Positions 42,461-51,290 of a DNA stretch of 64,000 nucleotides are shown here, one piece after another. The DNA is taken from positions 62,001 through 126,000 of the forward strand of contig JAAFIP010000004.1 in NCBI GenBank assembly GCA_013297865.1. The letters are read 5' to 3'. This DNA comes from Polaromonas sp. GTDB taxonomy: Bacteria > Pseudomonadota > Gammaproteobacteria > Burkholderiales > Burkholderiaceae_C. Position numbers and translations under genes: made by a program. Within the stretch, counting starts at the first letter, position 1. Every line of letters begins with the position of its first letter. The notes under the pieces were generated by a model. That model saw only the letters and a program-made list of their open reading frames with translations. It ran no database searches and was not told where the DNA came from.

Positions 42461-42877
42461 ATGAAAGCATTCATCTGGACGATGCGCGTGTTGGCGCTGA
42501 TTCCGCTGGCCACGGGCCTGCTTGATACTACGCTGGGGTTGAGTGCGCTGGCCCTGGAGGGGCCGGCTTTGCCTAGCGAGGCGGTGCGCCATGCCAGTGC
42601 GGACAATGCGTGGCGGTTTTTTGGGGTAGTGTGGGCGGGCTATGCCGCGCTGATCTGGTATGCCTGTACAGACATTGCGCGGCATGCGACTTTGATGCGC
42701 ATCATGTTGGTGGTATTGTTTTTGTCTGGTGTGGCGCGTGCCAGCAGCGTGCTGCTCATGGGCTGGCCGATGCCGCCTTTTGTTGCAGCCATGGTGCTGG
42801 AGCTGGTGGGCATGCCACTGCTGTACTGGTGGCAGCAGCGCCTACTGCGTGCGCAGACAAAGAGCCAGCCATGGTGA
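42461..42877 (+). CDS. Small membrane protein, DUF4345-like
   Basis: A 138-residue protein with four hydrophobic segments, starting at the ATG at 42461. The pattern with RHASADNAWRFFGVVWAGYAALI in the second segment resembles DUF4345 membrane proteins; function unknown. Its last codons overlap the start of the MarR gene by 7 bases, so the two are co-translated. Confidence 0.75.
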   Translation: MKAFIWTMRVLALIPLATGLLDTTLGLSALALEGPALPSEAVRHASADNAWRFFGVVWAGYAALIWYACTDIARHATLMRIMLVVLFLSGVARASSVLLMGWPMPPFVAAMVLELVGMPLLYWWQQRLLRAQTKSQPW

Positions 42878-43353
42878 ACACTGCTGCATTACACGAGGTG
42901 GCGCAGCGCATTGAGTTGGGCCAGGTCATTTTTTCGCACTGCACGGCCTACAAATCTCGCCAGCTGGCGCGCAAGGTGATGGCGCATTTTGAAAGCAGCA
43001 TTGCTGACCTCGGCATCAAGGGTACGCAGTTTGCGCTGCTGGGCTTTGTGCTGCGTGACGGGCCGATAAAGCCCGGTGCTCTGGCTCAGGCCATGGAGCT
43101 TAGTGCGTCCACCTTGTCGCGCAATATGCAGCCACTGGTGGCGCAAGGCCTGCTGACGTTGGGTGATGGCGTGGATGCACGCAGCCGCTTACTGTCGATC
43201 ACGCCAGAGGGCAAAAAGCTGTGCAAGCTGGCAGGCAGGCGCTGGCAGGAGGCGCAAAGCACGCTGGGCCAGCGGGTGGGTGTCATGCAACTGGCGGCGC
43301 TGCATGGCATGCTGGACAGCACTTTGCTGAGCTTGGAGCAAGCAGCGCCCTGA
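42871..43353 (+). CDS. MarR-family transcriptional regulator
   Basis: A 160-residue winged-helix regulator: ALAQAMELSASTLSRNMQPLVAQGLL is the DNA-reading helix-turn-helix and GDGVDARSRLLSITPEGKKL the wing. The dimer helices lie at both ends. Start at 42871, inside the end of the upstream gene. It probably represses the divergent thioesterase and its own pair through the 42424-42436 palindrome; the ligand is unknown. Confidence 0.88.
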   Translation: MVNTAALHEVAQRIELGQVIFSHCTAYKSRQLARKVMAHFESSIADLGIKGTQFALLGFVLRDGPIKPGALAQAMELSASTLSRNMQPLVAQGLLTLGDGVDARSRLLSITPEGKKLCKLAGRRWQEAQSTLGQRVGVMQLAALHGMLDSTLLSLEQAAP

Positions 43354-43491
43354 ATACGGTGCACCACGGTAGTGCGAGGGCAGCATATCCCAGTGCTGCG
43401 CTGAAGTTAAATGCCAATTAGTGTGATAAATGTCATGCTATCCATCGTCCGTGCGCTTGTGCGTCTCATACGAATTGGTTAGATTGACAAT

Positions 43492-44310
43492 ATGTTACGT
43501 AATTCACAAGGCTTTGCGAATGCCGAAGGGCTCGACTTGGTCAGCCCCGAGGCGCGCGCAGCTTGGATGCGTGGGACAGAACAGCTGGATATCACCGCGT
43601 CCTCGGTGCGCATCCTGGCGCAAAAGCTGACCCAGCTGATGCGCAACCCGCGTGCCAAAGCCGTGGTGATCCACGACCACGTCAAGCTCATGCCCTTTGG
43701 TTGCATCGCAGACTTCATGTACACCAAAGCGTCTGACGTAATCCGTCTGGGCTATGGTGACTGCCATACCAAAGGCATCCTGTTTGTGGCCTTGCTTCGC
43801 GCGGCCAGCGTGCCAGCGCGACTGCGCTTTGTGACCTTGCCGACCCGCTTTCTGGATGGCTTGATCGATACCGGCAGCCAGACCATGACGCACGCGATTG
43901 CAGAGGTGTTTCTCGACACCCGCTGGTACCAGACAGATACCTATGTGGTGGACCCGGCCCTCAACCGCGAGGCGCGGGAGCTGCTTCGCAGCCAGAACCG
44001 GCAACTGGGCTACGGTGTGCATGCCATGGGCGACCAGGACTGGAACGGCCTCGATGATGCGCGCGCGCAGTGTTCAGCGGCCGACCCGGCCAGCATGCCC
44101 GTGGTGGACTGGGGCGTTGCCCATGACCCTAGCCACTTTTACAACGACGACAGCCATACTGCACTGCGCCACAGCTTTGGCACCCGGGTCAAATGGATGC
44201 TGGGCGCGCATATCGTTAACCGCAAGGTGTCCAGGCTGCGCCAGGGTAGCGCACCCCAGGGCGAGTCATTGCCTCCTGAGACATCCCACGGTGGCTTGGC
44301 CCATCGCTAA
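43492..44310 (+). CDS. Transglutaminase-like (papain-fold) protein
   Basis: A 272-residue protein with the transglutaminase-superfamily triad: Cys in GYGDCHTKGILFVALLRAASVPARL, His in THAIAEVFLDTRWYQTD and Asp at its end. Bacterial members are often proteases or amidases, some acting on peptides or cell-wall links. No signal peptide is present, so it should be cytoplasmic. Its stop overlaps the stop of the converging SDR gene by 4 bases. Confidence 0.82.
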   Translation: MLRNSQGFANAEGLDLVSPEARAAWMRGTEQLDITASSVRILAQKLTQLMRNPRAKAVVIHDHVKLMPFGCIADFMYTKASDVIRLGYGDCHTKGILFVALLRAASVPARLRFVTLPTRFLDGLIDTGSQTMTHAIAEVFLDTRWYQTDTYVVDPALNREARELLRSQNRQLGYGVHAMGDQDWNGLDDARAQCSAADPASMPVVDWGVAHDPSHFYNDDSHTALRHSFGTRVKWMLGAHIVNRKVSRLRQGSAPQGESLPPETSHGGLAHR

Positions 44311-45077
44311 ACGGTGTAGTTCAGCGCCATGCGCCCGCCATCGGCGGTGATGATCTCGCCAGTCAGATAGCTGGAGGCGTCGCTGGCCAGATAGGCCACC
44401 ACATCGGCAATTTCTTCAGGCTCGCCCAGCCGTTTCATGGGCGTGCGGCTCAGGATACGGGCCTTGGCCTCTTCACTGGTAAGCACGGCCTGGGCTGCCA
44501 GCTCGGTGGCAATGGTGCCCGGGGCTACCGCGTTGACGCGCACGCCCTGGTCTGCCAGGGCCAGCGCCATGGCGCGGGTGAGCTGGTTGATGGCTCCTTT
44601 GCTCATGTTATAGCTGGCGATGCTGGGGATGGCCATCACGGCATTGACCGAGCTCATGTTGACAACGCTGCCGCCGCCGGTTTTCACCATCTCACGCGCC
44701 ACCGCCTGCGCGACCAAAAACGCACCCTTGAGGTTCACACGGATCACCGCGTCAAAATCGTCTTCGGTCACGTCCAGAAAAGGTGCTGCCTTGAAAATAC
44801 CTGCGTTGTTGACCAGCACGTCAATACGGCCATGCTTGGCAAGCGTCTGCTGCACCATGGCGTCTACGTCGACCTTGTCGCCCACATCGCAATGCATATA
44901 CATGGCACCCAGCTCCTTGGCCAAGGCTGCTCCGCGTGCGTCGGCCACGTCGGCCAGTACGACGTGCGCACCTTCGCGGGCAAAGCGCCGTGCGCAGGCC
45001 TGTCCAATGCCCTGCGCCCCGCCGGTGATGATGGTGACTTTGCCGTGTAATCCAAATTGCACTGTATGAGATGTCAT
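44307..45077 (-). CDS. SDR-family dehydrogenase of the sugar-acid island
   Basis: A 256-residue short-chain dehydrogenase. The NAD(P) motif is TGGAQGIG, NNAG follows, and the catalytic set is Ser (NMSSVNAV), Tyr (SYNMSKG) and Lys of the same motif. It is last in the leftward row after the KDPGal aldolase. A role as an aldose 1-dehydrogenase that forms the lactone feeding the dehydratases, or as a sugar-acid dehydrogenase, would fit; the sequence alone does not decide. Confidence 0.85.
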   Translation of the reverse strand: MTSHTVQFGLHGKVTIITGGAQGIGQACARRFAREGAHVVLADVADARGAALAKELGAMYMHCDVGDKVDVDAMVQQTLAKHGRIDVLVNNAGIFKAAPFLDVTEDDFDAVIRVNLKGAFLVAQAVAREMVKTGGGSVVNMSSVNAVMAIPSIASYNMSKGAINQLTRAMALALADQGVRVNAVAPGTIATELAAQAVLTSEEAKARILSRTPMKRLGEPEEIADVVAYLASDASSYLTGEIITADGGRMALNYTV

Positions 45078-45082
45078 GGGGG

Positions 45083-45118
45083 CCTCCAGCCCTTTAAATT
45101 GCCGCGGTGGCAGCTATG
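45083..45118 (-). repeat. Decayed dispersed repeat at the end of the aldolase gene
   Basis: CCTCCAGCCC, then AATTGCCGCGGTGGCAGCTAT, aligns with the dispersed repeat but with several changes. It spans the aldolase stop codon and encodes its last residues (FIAATAAI). Confidence 0.55.
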
Positions 45119-45717
45119 AATTCTGAAGCACTTTGCTGTATGTCAGCAAGCGACTTGCCGCTGCGGTACAAGGCCGATCCGATACCCAGGCCCTGCGCGC
45201 CGGCCTGCCGGTAGGCGGCCATATTGTGCACGCTGATGCCGCCCACGGGGACCAGCAGGCAGTCTGTCGGCAGCACGGCCCGCATGGCCTTGACTGCGGC
45301 AGGAGACACCATCTCGGCAGGAAAAATTTTTAACCCATGTGCGCCAGCGTCCAGCGCAGCAAAGGCCTCAGTGGGTGTGGCCACGCCTGGCAGGCACAGC
45401 ATGCCTGCGTCCACAGCAGCGCGCACCACCTGAGCATTGAAGTTGGGCGCTACCACCAGCTGCGCGCCACTGGCCTGCACGGCATGCACATCATCTGTGC
45501 TGAGCACTGTGCCCGCGCCGACCAGCGCCTGCGGCAAAGCCTGGCGTAGCAAAGCGATGCTGCGCAGCGCCTGCGGCGAGTTCAGCGGCACCTCGATGAT
45601 GCGAAATCCCGCGCTCCACAGCGTCTGGCCTACCGCCACCGCATCATCGGGCGTCAGCCCGCGCAGGATGGCCACCAGAGGGCATTGCACAAGAAAAGAA
45701 TTCAGCGTGGCCTGCAT
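45094..45717 (-). CDS. dgoA: 2-dehydro-3-deoxy-6-phosphogalactonate aldolase
   Basis: A 207-residue class I aldolase that splits KDPGal into pyruvate and glyceraldehyde 3-phosphate. The Schiff-base Lys is K130 (HGLKIFPAE) and the base is E42 in IIEVPLNSP, a sequence typical of KDPGal rather than KDPG aldolases. It follows the DgoK-type kinase by 6 bases. It is the only aldolase in the island, so both kinase products probably reach it. A decayed dispersed repeat supplies its last residues. Confidence 0.93.
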   Translation of the reverse strand: MQATLNSFLVQCPLVAILRGLTPDDAVAVGQTLWSAGFRIIEVPLNSPQALRSIALLRQALPQALVGAGTVLSTDDVHAVQASGAQLVVAPNFNAQVVRAAVDAGMLCLPGVATPTEAFAALDAGAHGLKIFPAEMVSPAAVKAMRAVLPTDCLLVPVGGISVHNMAAYRQAGAQGLGIGSALYRSGKSLADIQQSASEFIAATAAI

Positions 45718-45723
45718 GCTCTG

Positions 45724-46623
45724 TCAGCGCTGGAATGTCATTTGCATATAAATGCTGTGCAGGCCCGCCCAGGCCGCCTGCGAGCCCAGCGTGCGCGTGG
45801 GCACCTGCAGGTGCTCCAGCGCCAGGGTGTAGCGCTCGCACAGCACCTGCGATCCGATAACAACCACTTCGTAGCCCGGGTCCAGCTGCATCGACACCAG
45901 CTCCTCGCCAATCACCAAGCCAGACAGGTAGCTGGCCGCCTGCTGCGGATTGAGCTGATTGAACAGGGATTTCACACGCACGCTGAAAGCGGTGTTAAGC
46001 AGGCTCTCGCTTTGGGTAGCGTGGTCTATGCCCTCGATGAATGCCTGCTCGTCCAGCACGGGGGGCGCACCTGAAGGCAGGCTTTTGGACAGGATGGAGT
46101 GCTGCGAGAGCATGGCATAGAACTCGCCGGTCATGAAGGTGTTGAAGCCCGTAATGGCGCCCGCCTCCAGATTGACCCATTTGCTGTGCGTGCCCGGCAG
46201 CACCATCATGGCGTCTTCAATGCCCAGCACGGCAGCGGCACCAAAGACCTGCGTCTCTTCGCCGCGCATGACATCAAAATATTCGCTGCGGATACCCGGC
46301 ACGATGGCCACACGGTCTTTCACAGCCCAGCCCACCATCAGCGCCAGATGGCCCGAGGTGGCGGGGCAGGGGCAGTAAGCCACTTCTGCCAGTCCATCCT
46401 TGCTGCCTGCCATGCCTGAGAGCAAATAAAAATTGCCCCCGGCTCTGGTAAAGCGCGCGCAGGTACTGATCAAGTAGCTGGCAAACTCCCCTTTTTTGAA
46501 CGACAGCACACCGCGCGGCTCCGCCAGTTCGTCCATGATTTCGCCATCCGGCGCGATCAATGCCGCGCGAAACGACGAGGTACCCCAGTCCACAGCGATG
46601 AAGGGGTTGGTTGGGGTGCTCAT
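45724..46623 (-). CDS. dgoK: 2-dehydro-3-deoxygalactonokinase
   Basis: A 299-residue DgoK-family kinase that makes KDPGal with ATP. The N-terminal phosphate motif is VDWGTSSFRAALI, and LPGTHSKWVNL is the family's central signature. The length is normal. It stands just before the KDPGal aldolase. Together with the PfkB-type kinase at 47751 it gives the island two unrelated kinases for very similar substrates. Confidence 0.92.
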   Translation of the reverse strand: MSTPTNPFIAVDWGTSSFRAALIAPDGEIMDELAEPRGVLSFKKGEFASYLISTCARFTRAGGNFYLLSGMAGSKDGLAEVAYCPCPATSGHLALMVGWAVKDRVAIVPGIRSEYFDVMRGEETQVFGAAAVLGIEDAMMVLPGTHSKWVNLEAGAITGFNTFMTGEFYAMLSQHSILSKSLPSGAPPVLDEQAFIEGIDHATQSESLLNTAFSVRVKSLFNQLNPQQAASYLSGLVIGEELVSMQLDPGYEVVVIGSQVLCERYTLALEHLQVPTRTLGSQAAWAGLHSIYMQMTFQR

Positions 46624-46672
46624 AGCCCTATTATCACGCCATCAACGATGGTCTGCCAGAGCACTGCAGCGG

Positions 46673-47731
46673 TCAGCGGTTGCCTTGTCCCTGCATCAAC
46701 TTGCGGTTTTCATTGAGCGCCAATTGGATATAGAGTTTTTTTGTCCAGTCTTCACCAAACTCTTTGGCATATTTGTCGATCACTTTGCGGGTACTCAGGC
46801 GAATGATGGGCAGCTCTGTGCGATCGATTTCAGTCACCTTCATGCCAAGCTTTTTCAACTCGCCCACCATTTGCGCATTTCTGCTGCGGATCAGTTGACG
46901 CTCATACAACGTGCTTTCCTGCATGGCAGTTTCAAAGACTTTCTGATCTGCAACTGACAAAGACTCCCATACTGCCTTGCTGATCATGGGTACCCAGGCA
47001 CTGTAAGCGTGGCGAGACAGCGTCAGGTGCTGTTGAACTTCGTAAAACCTGGAGGAATAAATCGTGATGAGCGGGTTTTCCTGCGCCTGTACTTTTTTGT
47101 CCTTGAGATTCTCATACACTTCGGGAAAAGGCAGCTTCAGTGGCTGTGACCCCAGTGTCTCAAAAGTGTCGGAGAACATGGCATTGGGCATCACGCGCAC
47201 TTTCAGGTCAATGAAATCAGCCTTGCGCGTCACGGGGGAGCGGCTATTGGTCAAATTGCGAAAACCGTTTTCCCAATAACCTAAACCTATCAAGCGGTGT
47301 GCGGGCAGTGTAGCCAGCAACTCTTTGCCGAAGTTCGAATCAAGCAACATATCTGCGTCTGTTTCAGAATTCAGCAGAAAAGGAAAATTGATCACCCCAA
47401 AGCCTTTGGTAAAGCGCACCAGACTGGAAGTGTCGGGTGCCGTCATTTCCAGCTTGCCAGCCTGCAGCGCATCAGTCATCGTTTGGTCATTGCCTAGCTT
47501 GCCACCTGCAAATAACTCGATCTTGATGCGGCCCTGGGTTTTTTCGCTCACTATCTGCGCAAAATGCTTGACCGCCATACCTTGGGGATGATCATCACCC
47601 AGGCCAATACCAAAGCGTATATAGCGCGTGCTGCTAGGGTTTTGCACATTAGAAGCTGTGGAGTTTTGAGCATGAGCCCAATGAAACATCGCGATAGATG
47701 CTATTAAAAATATAGTATTTTTGAATTGCAT
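46673..47731 (-). CDS. TRAP transporter substrate-binding protein (DctP), second receptor
   Basis: A 352-residue DctP receptor. The start at 47731 follows GGAGATATT; a signal peptide ends AHAQ. GYWENGFRNLTNSRSPV and LKVRVMPNAMFSDTFETLG are DctP signatures shared almost word for word with the receptor at 53204, so the two are paralogues. It has no DctQ or DctM beside it and probably feeds the QM pair at 51291-53154. Residues 5-20 of its signal peptide come from a decayed dispersed repeat. Confidence 0.9.
   Translation of the reverse strand: MQFKNTIFLIASIAMFHWAHAQNSTASNVQNPSSTRYIRFGIGLGDDHPQGMAVKHFAQIVSEKTQGRIKIELFAGGKLGNDQTMTDALQAGKLEMTAPDTSSLVRFTKGFGVINFPFLLNSETDADMLLDSNFGKELLATLPAHRLIGLGYWENGFRNLTNSRSPVTRKADFIDLKVRVMPNAMFSDTFETLGSQPLKLPFPEVYENLKDKKVQAQENPLITIYSSRFYEVQQHLTLSRHAYSAWVPMISKAVWESLSVADQKVFETAMQESTLYERQLIRSRNAQMVGELKKLGMKVTEIDRTELPIIRLSTRKVIDKYAKEFGEDWTKKLYIQLALNENRKLMQGQGNR
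47671..47718 (+). repeat. Decayed dispersed repeat in the signal peptide of the second TRAP receptor
   Basis: GCCCAATGAAACATCGCG, then ATGCTATTAAAAATATAGTA, follows the dispersed repeat's outline with about a quarter of bases changed. On the coding strand it is read as the hydrophobic IASIAMFHWAHAQ. Confidence 0.5.
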
Positions 47732-47750
47732 AATATCTCCGGTCTTGTAC

Positions 47751-48677
47751 TTAGCTTGCTTGGAGCGCGGCATAAACAGCTTCAGGCCGCGGCATTGGTG
47801 CGACTGCGCCATAGCCCTGCACGGCAATGGCGGCAGCGGCGTTGGCGTAGCGCACGGCCTGCAGCAGCGTGTCGCCCAGGCACAGGCGTGCCAGCAGATT
47901 GCCGCCAAAGCAGTCGCCCGCGCCAGTGGCGTCAATGGCTTGCACCTGCATGGCGGGGATGGCCGTGCGCTGCGCGCCGTCACTGACCAGCACGCCCAGG
48001 CTGCCCATCTTGAGCACCACGGTGCGTGCGCCCAGGTCATGGCTCCATTGCACAATGGCTTCGGGGTTATCCAGACCGCTCAAGGCGACCACATCGTCCA
48101 GACTGGGCAGGAAGACATCAGTCTGTGCGATCACGGGCAGCATGGCAGCGCGTGCGGCCTCCAGGCTCCAGAGCTTGAGGCGCAGATTGGAGTCAAAGCT
48201 GATCTGCGTGCCCGCTGCTTTGGCAGAGCGCAGCGCATGCTGGCACTGGCTGTGTGCGTGCGGCGAGATCGCCAGTGAAATGCCCGACAAATGCAGCCAG
48301 CGGGCCTGGGCGATGGTGTCGCACTGTGCATCGCTCAGGGTCATCACGGCTGCAGCAGAGCCCGCGCGGCGGTAGCTGAAGGCGTGGCCTGCTGCACCGT
48401 GGGTGACAAAATAGAGACCAGTGGGTGCACTGGCATGCTGGCTTACCGATGCCGTGTCCACCCCTTCAGATTGCCACAGCTGGGTCAGCAACTGGCCAAA
48501 GCTGTCTTCACCCACCGCGCTGACATAAGCACAGTGAGCACCTGCCCGCGCTGCCGCAATGATCGCATTGCTGGTATCGCCGCCGAAACCCTGCAGATAG
48601 TGGGGCTGGCCTGGCGTGGTTTGGTTGAACTCCACCATGCCTTCGCCCACGGCGACAATATCCAGGCCCTTGCCCAT
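47751..48677 (-). CDS. kdgK: 2-dehydro-3-deoxygluconokinase (PfkB family)
   Basis: A 308-residue ribokinase-fold kinase. GGDTSNAIIAAARAGA is the sugar-binding motif and DATGAGDCFGG holds the catalytic Asp with the anion hole. The early GEGMVEF is usual in KDG kinases. Its start overlaps the stop of the IlvD/Edd dehydratase by one base, so dehydratase and kinase are coupled: the dehydratase would make the 2-keto-3-deoxy acid that this kinase uses. Confidence 0.9.
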   Translation of the reverse strand: MGKGLDIVAVGEGMVEFNQTTPGQPHYLQGFGGDTSNAIIAAARAGAHCAYVSAVGEDSFGQLLTQLWQSEGVDTASVSQHASAPTGLYFVTHGAAGHAFSYRRAGSAAAVMTLSDAQCDTIAQARWLHLSGISLAISPHAHSQCQHALRSAKAAGTQISFDSNLRLKLWSLEAARAAMLPVIAQTDVFLPSLDDVVALSGLDNPEAIVQWSHDLGARTVVLKMGSLGVLVSDGAQRTAIPAMQVQAIDATGAGDCFGGNLLARLCLGDTLLQAVRYANAAAAIAVQGYGAVAPMPRPEAVYAALQAS

Positions 48678-50407
48678 CAGTGGTTATCGCGTGGCACCGC
48701 TGAGCCGCGCTGTCCTTTGAGAAAAGCCATGTCCGCGCCTTCGTCTGCCTGGTTGACGTTGTCGATATACAGCTTCCAGTAGCCTGATGCCATAGGTGGC
48801 ACAGGGGCGGTCCACGCGGCCAGGCGTTTGGCCATTTCAGCATCGCTGATGTGCAGATGAATCTTGCGCTCTGGCACATTGAGCTCCACGATGTCGCCGT
48901 TTTGCACAATGGCCAGCGGCCCGCCTGCCGCAGCCTCAGGGGCAGTGTGCAGCACTACCGTGCCGTATGCCGTGCCGCTCATGCGGCCATCGCTGATGCG
49001 CACCATGTCGGTAATGCCTTTGCGCAAGATCTTCGGCGGCAGGGGCATGTTGCCCACCTCGGCCATGCCGGGGTAGCCTTTGGGGCCGCAGTTTTTCAGC
49101 ACCATCACGCAGGTCTCGTCAATGTCCAGTGCCTCATCGTCAATACGGGTGTGAAAGTCTTCAATATTCTCAAACACCACGGCGCGGCCTTTGTGCACCA
49201 GCAGTGATGCGGTGGCCGCGCTGGGCTTGATGACGGCGCCTTTGGGGGCCAGGTTGCCGCGCAGCACGCAGATGCCTGCATGGTCCTTGAAGGGCTTGGC
49301 CTGGCTCATGATCACGTCGGTATTAAAGTTCTCGGCGTCTTCAATGTTTTCCCACACGGTTTTGCCAGTGGCGGTGATAAGGTCTTTGTGCAGATGGTTG
49401 GCCATCTCTTTCATCACGGCAGGGATGCCGCCTGCATAGCAGAAGTCTTCCATCAGGTATTTGCCCGAGGGCTGCAGGTTCAATATGCAGGGCAGGTCAG
49501 AAGCCAGGCGGTCAAAGTCTTCCAGTGTCAGGTCAATGCCCAGACGGCCTGCAATGGCCAGCATGTGCACCACCAGGTTGGTGGAGCCGCCAATCGCGGC
49601 GTTGATCTTGATGGCGTTTTCCATCGCCTGGCGGGTGACGATTTTGGACAGCTTGAGGTCTTCATGCACCATGGCCACGGCGCGGCGGCCTGCCATGCGG
49701 GCGATCACGTTGCGCCTGCCGTCTACTGCAGGGTAGGCTGCGTTGCCAGGCAGGCCCACGCCCAAGGACTCGATCATGCTGGCCATGGTGCTGGCGGTGC
49801 CCATGGTCATGCAGTGGCCGTGGCTGCGGTGCATGCAGCTTTCGGCTTCATTGAAGTCTTTGATGCTCAAGGTGCCCGCGCGCACCTGCTCGCTCATCTG
49901 CCACAGGCCGGTGCCCGAGCCGAGTTCCTTACCGCGCCATTTGCCGCTTAGCATGGGGCCACCGCTCACGCCAATGGTGGGCAGGTCAACACTGGCTGCG
50001 CCCATCATCAGCGCAGGGGTGGTTTTGTCGCAGCCCATCAGCAGCACCACGCCATCCAGCGGGTTGGCACGGATGCTTTCTTCCACGTCCATCGAGGCCA
50101 GGTTGCGGTACAGCATGGCGGTGGGGCGCAGGAAAGTCTCGCCCAGGCTCATGACCGGGAATTCAAGCGGAAAGCCGCCCGCCTCGTACACGCCGATCTT
50201 CACTTGCTCGGCCAGCGTGCGGAAGTGGCTGTTGCAGGGCGTGAGCTCGCTGAATGTATTGCAGATGCCAATAACGGGGCGGCCATCAAACTGGTCATGC
50301 GGCACGCCTTTGCCCTTGGTCCAGCTGCGGTACATGAAGCCGTCTTTGCCATCGCGGCCAAACCATTGCTGGCTGCGCAGTTCAGAGGGATTTTTTTTGG
50401 CGGTCAT
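48677..50407 (-). CDS. IlvD/Edd-family sugar-acid dehydratase (L-arabinonate dehydratase type)
   Basis: A 576-residue Fe-S dehydratase that removes water from an aldonic acid to give the 2-keto-3-deoxy acid. Cluster cysteines C58 (TPCNS), C126 (MGCDKTTP) and C199 (HGHCMTMG) have the spacing of C59, C127 and C200 in the arabinonate dehydratase of Rhizobium, a [2Fe-2S] enzyme that also accepts D-fuconate and D-galactonate. It differs clearly from the true ilvD at 15156. First gene of the leftward row, start at 50407 with GGACAC upstream. Confidence 0.92.
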   Translation of the reverse strand: MTAKKNPSELRSQQWFGRDGKDGFMYRSWTKGKGVPHDQFDGRPVIGICNTFSELTPCNSHFRTLAEQVKIGVYEAGGFPLEFPVMSLGETFLRPTAMLYRNLASMDVEESIRANPLDGVVLLMGCDKTTPALMMGAASVDLPTIGVSGGPMLSGKWRGKELGSGTGLWQMSEQVRAGTLSIKDFNEAESCMHRSHGHCMTMGTASTMASMIESLGVGLPGNAAYPAVDGRRNVIARMAGRRAVAMVHEDLKLSKIVTRQAMENAIKINAAIGGSTNLVVHMLAIAGRLGIDLTLEDFDRLASDLPCILNLQPSGKYLMEDFCYAGGIPAVMKEMANHLHKDLITATGKTVWENIEDAENFNTDVIMSQAKPFKDHAGICVLRGNLAPKGAVIKPSAATASLLVHKGRAVVFENIEDFHTRIDDEALDIDETCVMVLKNCGPKGYPGMAEVGNMPLPPKILRKGITDMVRISDGRMSGTAYGTVVLHTAPEAAAGGPLAIVQNGDIVELNVPERKIHLHISDAEMAKRLAAWTAPVPPMASGYWKLYIDNVNQADEGADMAFLKGQRGSAVPRDNH

Positions 50408-50435
50408 GGTGTGTCCTTTAATTTGAAATAGTTGC

Positions 50436-50458
50436 ATTAACCCATTGCTAGGGTTAAT
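50436..50458. promoter_or_regulatory. Candidate operator 1 in the divergent sugar-acid control region
   Basis: ATTAACCC (50436-50443) and GGGTTAAT (50451-50458) form a perfect 8-bp inverted repeat with a 7-base spacer, close upstream of the dehydratase start. It is a likely binding site for the FadR-type regulator encoded to the right. Confidence 0.55.
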
Positions 50459-50473
50459 CCTGATTTTGTATAA

Positions 50474-50490
50474 GGTATTATCGTCATACC
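50474..50490. promoter_or_regulatory. Candidate operator 2 in the divergent sugar-acid control region
   Basis: GGTAT (50474-50478) and ATACC (50486-50490) form a small inverted repeat with a 7-base spacer, the same spacing as the first site. It lies 28 bases before the regulator start, where it could block the rightward promoter. Confidence 0.45.
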
Positions 50491-50517
50491 ATTAAGTCAT
50501 TCACATCAGTACAAACC

Positions 50518-51261
50518 ATGATCAAAAATGTCCACGGCAACACGGTCGATCACCTGGGCGAGGCTATCGTCGCAGGGCAGTACCCCGTGGGCAGCAGCAT
50601 CCCGCCCGAGCCCCTGCTGTGTGACGAGCTTGGGGTGAGTCGCACCGTGGTGCGCGAGGCAGTCAAATCCTTGATAGCCAAGGGCTTGGTCACTACCGGC
50701 CCCAAAGTGGGCACACGGGTGCAGCCCTCCGACATGTGGAACTGGTTTGATCCCGATGTCATTATCTGGCAGAGCAAGGCCGGTCTCACCGCTGAATTTT
50801 TGCGCGACCTGCAGGACTTGCGTCGCGTGGTGGAGCCTGCAGCAGTGCGCCTGGCGGCGCAGCGCGCTACCGCGCAGGACATTGCCGATATCGAGGCTGC
50901 GTATGAGGGCATGCGTCAGGCGGTGGAGGCAGGGGGCGACTATGTTACCCACGACCTGCGTTTCCATCAGGGCTTGCTCAAAGCCTGCCGCAACCGCATG
51001 CTGGTGCAGATGAACAAGGCGCTGGGCGCGCTGCTGCGCACGAGCTTTGAAATCTCCACTACCCGCAAGGACGGCCCCCGCAGCTCCCTGCCGTTGCACC
51101 GTGCGGTGCTGGATGCTGTCATCGCCAGACAGCCCGAGCGTGCCGAGCGCGCCGTCTTGGTGTTGATTGACGGGGCGCATGCCGACATTGAGCTGGTGCT
51201 GTCCTCGCGCAGACGCCTGCCCAAGCTCAGCCAGCCCGCACCGCATCTGAAAGCCGCCTGA
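50518..51261 (+). CDS. GntR-family (FadR/DgoR type) regulator of the sugar-acid island
   Basis: A 247-residue regulator. The N-terminal winged helix has LCDELGVSRTVVREAVKSLIAKGLV, and the C-terminal FCD domain has DLRFHQGLL and LPLHRAVLDA at the metal- and ligand-binding positions. It is divergent from the dehydratase gene and first in the rightward transport row, the usual place for a DgoR-like repressor released by the sugar acid or its keto-deoxy product. Two inverted repeats lie in the shared control region. Confidence 0.9.
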   Translation: MIKNVHGNTVDHLGEAIVAGQYPVGSSIPPEPLLCDELGVSRTVVREAVKSLIAKGLVTTGPKVGTRVQPSDMWNWFDPDVIIWQSKAGLTAEFLRDLQDLRRVVEPAAVRLAAQRATAQDIADIEAAYEGMRQAVEAGGDYVTHDLRFHQGLLKACRNRMLVQMNKALGALLRTSFEISTTRKDGPRSSLPLHRAVLDAVIARQPERAERAVLVLIDGAHADIELVLSSRRRLPKLSQPAPHLKAA

Positions 51262-51290
51262 GCGAACGACCACATCAAGAGACGCACACC

